From the NCBI GenBank assembly GCA_946055775.1, contig CAMGHE010000009.1:1-36816 (forward strand): a DNA stretch of 36,816 bases, written 5' to 3'. Position numbers and translations under genes: made by a program. Of the stretch, positions 32,854-36,816 are shown in pieces (the stretch's first letter is position 1; each line of letters opens with the position of its first letter). Below the pieces are notes generated by a model. That model made no database searches. It was given only the letters and a program-made list of their open reading frames with translations, and was not told the DNA's origin. This stretch comes from an uncultured Bacteroidales bacterium (GTDB lineage: Bacteria; Bacteroidota; Bacteroidia; Bacteroidales; Bacteroidaceae).

Positions 32854-32952
32854 AAGTCTAAGTGTGAACAGGTTGAACAAAAACAAGAGACATGTAAAGG
32901 GGCCTCATTCCCCATGCTCCTCATTTCCCCGGTGTGACGACAGGACCGGGCG

Positions 32953-33366
32953 TCATACGCCAAACTGCTTACGCAGGTCGTCCACGGCCTCGGGGTGGAT
33001 GGTCATGCCGGTCTCCTGGCGGGCCATGGCCGACACCAGGCGGCCTATCTGCGGGCCGTCGGTGCGGATTACCTCGTCAGCCCCGAGGCGGCTACGGCCG
33101 CAGACGGCGGCAATGTAGAGGCGTGTGTCGTTCTCCGAGGGCGGGGCCCATCGGGTGATGATTTTGGCGGGCGTGTTCAGGCCGTAGCGACGGATGTAGG
33201 TTTTCATCAGCACCACGGCGGCGCGGTAGCCGTGGGCCATGCTGACGAACTTGCAGAAGCCGCGCACATTGGGCGTGACGGGATGAAGACCCACCCAGCG
33301 GTTGTGGGCACTGTAGCGGATGTTGAGCGGATTGCGGTTTTGCTGTCCAAGGTTGAGTGTTGCCAT
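32953..33366 (-). CDS. Structural protein P5-like, possible lytic-transglycosylase-type domain
   Basis: A 137-residue protein. RNPLNIRYSAHNRWVGL at 11-27, GFCKFVSMAHGYRAAVVLMKTYIRRYGLNTPAKIITRWAPP at about 36-76 and END..LYI..VC match proteins annotated in Bacteroidota and phages as 'structural protein P5', whose prototype in phage PRD1 or PM2-like viruses is a capsid-associated or muralytic component. Start ATG 33366 aligns with the family; the upstream open frame to 33603 has no similarity and crosses the promoter. No signal peptide is seen. It pairs with DUF4248, an association I recall from other Bacteroidales. Role inferred only. Confidence 0.72.
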   Translation of the reverse strand: MATLNLGQQNRNPLNIRYSAHNRWVGLHPVTPNVRGFCKFVSMAHGYRAAVVLMKTYIRRYGLNTPAKIITRWAPPSENDTRLYIAAVCGRSRLGADEVIRTDGPQIGRLVSAMARQETGMTIHPEAVDDLRKQFGV

Positions 33367-33518
33367 GTCGTGTGGTAAGGTAATAAACAGGTTAATGGAG
33401 TGTGGCCTCGCGGCAGCCGCGTGACCATCGGTTGTATCCTCATTCTTTATTCTCTGGGAGACGCCTGCCGACGCGGATGTAGGCGACGGCGAAGGGCGCT
33501 TGTGCTGCAGCAACGATG

Positions 33519-33526
33519 CAAAGGTA
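33519..33526 (-). promoter_or_regulatory. Probable promoter of the P5-like/DUF4248 transcript, TACCTTTG
   Basis: Minus-strand TACCTTTG is an exact TAnnTTTG match. Start would be near 33512, giving a leader of about 145 nt before the 33366 ATG. No good -33 box. Confidence 0.55.
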
Positions 33527-33730
33527 GGACGGCCGCTTCCGATTTTCTCGGACACAGCGACCAAAAACGCCGTGGCGCCCCTCCGTGGCGACGACGCACC
33601 CACACGCGGTGATGCCCCACAAAAAACCTCAAAATTCCCGGTTTGCTACCTTGACCTGCCAAATACGTTGCAAAGCATACAAAAAATGTTGCATCCGCCG
33701 CGATTTTAGCCGCCAATGCAACGAATTTAG

Positions 33731-33761
33731 TTGCCATCCCCCACCCTACTCCCTACCTTTG
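33731..33761 (+). promoter_or_regulatory. Plus-strand promoter TTG-N20-TACCTTTG
   Basis: TTG at 33731-33733 and TACCTTTG at 33754-33761 are separated by 20 nt, in line with the Bacteroidota consensus. The predicted start, near 33768, falls immediately before the first arm of a long-range inverted repeat. The nearest annotated gene on this strand, gyrB, is 470 nt away and has its own -7 box. Confidence 0.65.
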
Positions 33762-33767
33762 CACCCG

Positions 33768-33908
33768 TCAACCCCGGCAAACATTTGTAATAGGGTAAAT
33801 AATGAATAGATGTAGGGTGTCTGTCACTGCAGCGGAGTAGAGACTCCGCTGCATGACATCCCAAAAAACTGCTTCTCATAAAAAAGGTAAACATTCTCTG
33901 CCGGGGTT
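33768..33908 (+). ncRNA. Candidate structured noncoding RNA, about 140 nt
   Basis: AACCCCGGCA (33770-33779) is exactly complementary to TGCCGGGGTT (33899-33908), a 10-bp closing helix that begins at the predicted transcript start. Inside, TGCAGCGGAGT and ACTCCGCTGCA (centred at about 33840) form a perfect 11-bp stem with an AGAG loop, extended by TGTCA/TGACA beyond a single bulged C and perhaps GGG/CCC. A promoter precedes it. No protein of recognisable family is encoded. It is not tRNA, tmRNA or SRP RNA as far as I can see. There is no T-run after it; an 18-bp GC palindrome follows at 33918. Confidence 0.5.
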
Positions 33909-33917
33909 ACCCCCATA

Positions 33918-33935
33918 CGGGCGGCGCGCCGCCCG
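33918..33935. other. 18-bp perfect GC palindrome
   Basis: CGGGCGGCGCGCCGCCCG equals its own reverse complement. In RNA it can form a 7-bp stem with a CGCG loop. It lies 10 nt after the candidate ncRNA and may mark its 3' end, though no U-tract follows. Confidence 0.7.
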
Positions 33936-34186
33936 AAGCCATTAACCAACAACAAGAACTAGACTTTCGTCTTTTCCTGCCCGTGAGGGTCGGCAAAAGG
34001 AACACACTGCGAGCCAGGACACGGAGGACGCTTTCTCCAGATGCCCGGTTCGCTTTGTTTTTGTCTGGCCGGCGGGGTGCATACAGGCTTTTCAGGGCAT
34101 CCTGCCGCGTTCTCGCGGGCGTTCTCGCCCACGGCGGGCAAAAATCTTTCCGCACGGAAAATAGGGCGTATATCAAAGGAAAAGCG

Positions 34187-34194
34187 TACCTTTG
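34187..34194 (+). promoter_or_regulatory. Probable gyrB promoter, -7 box TACCTTTG
   Basis: TACCTTTG matches TAnnTTTG and lies 40 nt before the gyrB ATG; start near 34201 gives a 33-nt leader. The -33 box is not recognisable. Confidence 0.6.
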
Positions 34195-34233
34195 CAGAGA
34201 TTAGCCGCAGCATGCGCGGCCCCTGATTCAGAT

Positions 34234-36195
34234 ATGGAAGAAATACAGAATAACGGCGGAAACTACTCCGCCAGCAACATCCAGGTGCTCGAAGGCCTGG
34301 AGGCCGTGCGCAAGCGTCCGGCCATGTACATCGGCGACATCAGCGAGAAGGGCCTGCACCACCTGGTCTATGAGACGGTCGATAACTCCATCGACGAGGC
34401 TCTGGCCGGCTACTGCACGCACATCGACGTCACCATAGTCCAGGACGGCAGCATCATCGTCCAGGACAACGGCCGCGGCATCCCCGTGGACGAGCACCCG
34501 AAGGAGCACCGCTCGGCCCTCGAGGTGGTGATGACGGTGCTCCACGCCGGCGGTAAGTTCGACAAGGGCTCGTACAAGGTGTCGGGCGGTCTGCACGGCG
34601 TGGGCGTATCGTGCGTCAACGCCCTGTCCAAGCACATGCTCTCGCAGGTCTATCGCGACGGCAAGATCTACCAGCAGGAGTATGCCAAAGGCCACCCCCT
34701 CTACCCCGTCAAGGTGGTCGGCGAGACCACACTGCGCGGCACGCGCCAGCAGTTTTGGCCCGACGACAGCATCTTCACCACCACCGAATATAAATATGAC
34801 ATTCTGGCCAGCCGCATGCGCGAACTGGCCTACCTCAACGCCGGCATCACCATCACCCTGACCGACGAACGCCCCGACGACGAAGGCAACATCCGCCGCG
34901 AGACCTTCTACTCCGACCTGGGCCTGCGCCAATTTGTGCGTTACCTCGATTCCTCGCGCACCCACCTCTTCGACGACGTCATCTACCTCAGCACCGAGAA
35001 GAACGGCATTCCCATCGAGGCCGCCATCATGTACAACACGTCGTACAGCGAGAACCTGCACAGCTACGTCAACAATATCAATACGATAGAGGGCGGTACC
35101 CACCTCGTCGGTTTCCGCTCGGCCCTGACCCGCGTGCTCAAGAAGTACGCCGAAGCCACAGCACAGAAGCAACTTGAGAAGGCCAAAGTCGAGATTTCGG
35201 GCGAGGACTTCCGCGAGGGCCTCACCGCCGTCATCTCGGTCAAGGTGGCCGAACCGCAGTTTGAGGGCCAGACCAAGACCAAACTGGGCAACAGCGAAGT
35301 GGCTGGCGCCGTCAATCAGGCCGTCGGCGAAGCCCTCAGCAACTATCTGGAGGAGCACCCGAAGGAGGCCAAACTCATCATAGACAAGGTGATTCTCGCC
35401 GCCACAGCACGCGTTGCCGCACGCAAGGCCCGCGAAAGCGTGCAGCGCAAGAGCCCCATGTCGGGCGGCGGACTGCCCGGCAAACTGGCCGACTGCTCGT
35501 CGAAAGACCCCACCGAGTGCGAGCTCTTCCTCGTCGAGGGCGACTCGGCCGGCGGCACGGCCAAGCAGGGACGCAGCCGCGCCACACAGGCCATCCTGCC
35601 CCTGCGAGGCAAAATCCTCAACGTAGAGAAGGCCATGTGGCACAAGGCGTTCGAGAGCGACGAGGTGAACAACATCATCCAGGCCATGGGCATACGCTTC
35701 GGCGTAGGCGAGGGCGAGGACAGCAAGGTGGCCAACCTCGACAAACTGCGCTACCACAAGATTGTCATCATGGCCGATGCCGACGTCGATGGCCAGCACA
35801 TCGCCACGCTCATCATGACGCTCTTCTTCCGCTACTTCCCCCAGGTCATCCAGGACGGCTACCTCTACATCGCCATGCCGCCCCTCTACCGCTGCAAGAA
35901 GGGCAAGATTGAAGAGTACTGCTACAACGACGCTGAGCGCCAGCGCTTCATCGAGACCTACGGCGACGGCAGCGAAAACGGCATACAGACACAGCGCTAC
36001 AAAGGTCTTGGTGAGATGAGTGCCCACCAACTCTGGGAGACCACCATGTGCCCCGAGACGCGCATGCTCAAGCAGGTGACCATCGAAAATGCCGCCGAGG
36101 CCGACTACATCTTCTCCATGCTCATGGGTGATGACGTAGGCCCGCGCCGCGAGTTTATAGAGCGCAACGCCACCTACGCCAACGTGGACGCCTAA
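34234..36195 (+). CDS. gyrB: DNA gyrase subunit B
   Basis: GyrB supplies the ATPase and TOPRIM part of DNA gyrase, which introduces negative supercoils. The protein from ATG 34234 has 653 residues, the short type usual in Bacteroidota. The GHKL ATPase shows VYETVDNSIDEALAGY (Mg-ligand Asn), DNGRGIPVD and GGLHGVGVSCVNALS; the TOPRIM domain shows ECELFLVEGDSAGGTAKQGR and IMADADVDGQHI; the C-terminus has TQRYKGLGEM. An in-frame ATG at 34192 lies inside the -7 box and is not used. Upstream there is no rpsT or tRNA gene, often found there in relatives. Confidence 0.98.
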   Translation: MEEIQNNGGNYSASNIQVLEGLEAVRKRPAMYIGDISEKGLHHLVYETVDNSIDEALAGYCTHIDVTIVQDGSIIVQDNGRGIPVDEHPKEHRSALEVVMTVLHAGGKFDKGSYKVSGGLHGVGVSCVNALSKHMLSQVYRDGKIYQQEYAKGHPLYPVKVVGETTLRGTRQQFWPDDSIFTTTEYKYDILASRMRELAYLNAGITITLTDERPDDEGNIRRETFYSDLGLRQFVRYLDSSRTHLFDDVIYLSTEKNGIPIEAAIMYNTSYSENLHSYVNNINTIEGGTHLVGFRSALTRVLKKYAEATAQKQLEKAKVEISGEDFREGLTAVISVKVAEPQFEGQTKTKLGNSEVAGAVNQAVGEALSNYLEEHPKEAKLIIDKVILAATARVAARKARESVQRKSPMSGGGLPGKLADCSSKDPTECELFLVEGDSAGGTAKQGRSRATQAILPLRGKILNVEKAMWHKAFESDEVNNIIQAMGIRFGVGEGEDSKVANLDKLRYHKIVIMADADVDGQHIATLIMTLFFRYFPQVIQDGYLYIAMPPLYRCKKGKIEEYCYNDAERQRFIETYGDGSENGIQTQRYKGLGEMSAHQLWETTMCPETRMLKQVTIENAAEADYIFSMLMGDDVGPRREFIERNATYANVDA

Positions 36196-36207
36196 CGGCG
36201 GAGATAT

Positions 36208-36224
36208 ACCTATTATATATAGGT
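36208..36224. other. AT-rich palindromic motif after gyrB
   Basis: ACCTATTATATATAGGT shares TTATATATAGG with the inverted repeat arms around the integrase remnant and can form a short hairpin (ACCTAT/ATAGGT). It follows the gyrB stop by 12 bp, where a terminator would be expected, but no T-run follows. Confidence 0.5.
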
Positions 36225-36367
36225 GGGCGGCGCGGAGGACGGCTGACGGCCATTCACTCCCTCCGGATTCAGCCCGCCCGCAGGCATAAACCGCAGGAAC
36301 ACGCGGGAAAATGCACAGGCACAGAAAAATATGGGCAAAAAGTAGGCAATGAATGAAAATAAAGTCG

Positions 36368-36404
36368 TACTTTTGCCCCCGCTAAGAGTCCGAAGGGGCA
36401 AAAG
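36368..36404 (+). promoter_or_regulatory. rplU promoter overlapping a 10-bp inverted repeat
   Basis: TACTTTTG at 36368-36375 matches TAnnTTTG; start would be near 36382, giving a leader of about 85 nt. CTTTTGCCCC (36370-36379) is exactly inverted at 36395-36404, so one arm covers the -7 box and the other lies in the leader. A hairpin GCGGCTGC/GCAG-CCGC follows at 36407-36427. An autoregulatory r-protein leader or operator is possible but inferred. Confidence 0.55.
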
Positions 36405-36466
36405 AAGCGGCTGCGGGTGCAGTCCGCCTCCCGGAAAAACCCGTTCAATACATAGTCAAAACAACA

Positions 36467-36784
36467 ATGTACGCAATCGTAGAGATTAACGGTCAGCAGT
36501 TTAAGGCAGAGGAGGGCAAGAAGCTCTTCGTCAACCACATTGCCGAGGCCGAAGCCGGCCAGACTGTTGAATTTGAGAAAGTGCTGCTCATCGACAACAA
36601 CGGCAGCGTAACCGTAGGTGCTCCCGTCGTTGACGGTGCCAAGGTGGTATGCGAAGTTCTCTCGCCCCTGGTAAAGGGTGACAAGGTGCTCGTCTTCCAC
36701 AAGAAGCGCCGCAAGGGCTACCGCAAGCTCAACGGCTATCGCCACCAGTTCACACAGCTCTCCATCAAACAAGTAATCGCTTAA
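36467..36784 (+). CDS. rplU: 50S ribosomal protein L21
   Basis: A 105-residue ribosomal protein bL21 of the large subunit, binding 23S r[20 protein letters not shown] is the standard N-terminus and [24 protein letters not shown] is the diagnostic C-terminal signature (KRRKxYRKxxGHRQxxTxxxI). The leader before the ATG is A-rich (CAAAACAACA), typical of highly expressed Bacteroidota genes without a Shine-Dalgarno sequence. It is followed 20 bp later by rpmA, the conserved order. Confidence 0.97.
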   Translation: MYAIVEINGQQFKAEEGKKLFVNHIAEAEAGQTVEFEKVLLIDNNGSVTVGAPVVDGAKVVCEVLSPLVKGDKVLVFHKKRRKGYRKLNGYRHQFTQLSIKQVIA

Positions 36785-36804
36785 CTCTTAAAAATTAGAA
36801 GAAA

Positions 36805-36816
36805 ATGGCACATAAA
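36805..36816 (+). CDS. rpmA: 50S ribosomal protein L27, first four codons
   Basis: ATG at 36805 opens M-A-H-K, the invariant start of bL27, cut off by the window edge. The position 20 bp after rplU, with an A-rich leader, supports the call. Confidence 0.85.

Larger units (their letters stand above)
33367..34233. other. Large divergent intergenic region before gyrB
   Basis: This 867-bp gap contains, left to right, a minus-strand -7 box for the P5-like gene (33526-33519), a cluster of TTGC/GCAA half-sites (33667-33734), a full plus-strand promoter (33731-33761), a structured candidate RNA (33768-33908), an 18-bp GC palindrome, a pair of overlapping small hairpins (34105-34130) and the gyrB -7 box. 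Basic open frames of 60-90 codons here show no family resemblance and are not called. Confidence 0.6.

Noticed and set aside
33853-33945. A 30-codon basic frame (MTSQKTASHKKGKHS start) within the candidate ncRNA
   Set aside because: It begins inside the hairpin arm and ends past the closing helix; the base pairing is a stronger signal than the short frame. A 12-codon frame at about 33803 is dismissed likewise.
33959-34213. Basic open frames on both strands upstream of gyrB
   Set aside because: They overlap each other and the gyrB -7 box and show no domain or signal.
33367-34233. tRNA or rpsT upstream of gyrB, as in some relatives
   Set aside because: No cloverleaf with a TTCGA arm and no S20-like frame could be found in the gap.

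Overview
The window looks like the chromosome of a GC-rich member of the Bacteroidales (Bacteroidota), probably near Prevotellaceae or Bacteroidaceae. The evidence is a SusC/SusD pair, the UppS-BamA-OmpH-OmpH cluster, a PorW/SprE-type TPR lipoprotein, DUF349, DUF4248, DUF6089-like and DUF6242-like proteins, promoters with the Bacteroidota TAnnTTTG -7 box, and the near absence of Shine-Dalgarno sequences. Almost every gene from 594 to 31443 is on the minus strand. Only the two window edges (a glycosidase tail at the left, gyrB/rplU/rpmA at the right) and an integrase remnant are on the plus strand. Because of the high GC, long open frames run antisense to many real genes; I left those out.

Layout. 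1-149: C-terminus of a beta-helix, GH110-like glycosidase. 150-593: convergent intergenic region with a 21-bp tandem repeat, a perfect 17-bp hairpin and a terminator. 594-5385 (minus): type I asparaginase, a lipoprotein substrate-binding protein and FecCD permease for a metal chelate or corrinoid, then a serine-type sulfatase. 5433-5522: ten 9-bp tandem repeats. 5514-7489: surE-lpxB. 7579-7734: a MITE-like palindromic element. 7834-9120: dacB (PBP4). 9267-16270: the outer-membrane biogenesis block, transcribed as DUF6242 lipoprotein, DUF6089-like protein, uppS, bamA and two OmpH/Skp chaperones. 16735-22196: aroA, a small membrane protein, a metal ABC permease and porW in one tight operon. 22304-25221: a DUF349 protein and CorA. 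25527-31443: susC-susD-lipoprotein utilization locus with a textbook promoter and terminator but no enzyme.

31639-34186 is the accessory part. It holds an integrase remnant whose catalytic core is deleted, flanked by an 18-bp inverted repeat; a DUF4248 gene and a P5-like gene on one minus-strand transcript; and a promoter-driven stretch (about 33768-33908) that folds into a closing helix around a long hairpin and may be an undescribed noncoding RNA. 34234-36816: gyrB, rplU and the first codons of rpmA.

The core genes serve mainly the cell envelope: lipid A (LpxB), undecaprenyl phosphate (UppS), peptidoglycan (DacB), barrel assembly and chaperoning (BamA, OmpH), type IX secretion (PorW-like) and nutrient uptake (SusCD, FecCD, ABC-3 permease, CorA). 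The most unusual features are at the DNA/RNA level: two related 9-bp tandem arrays 18.6 kb apart, C-tract leaders directly before four start codons, and the candidate ncRNA.
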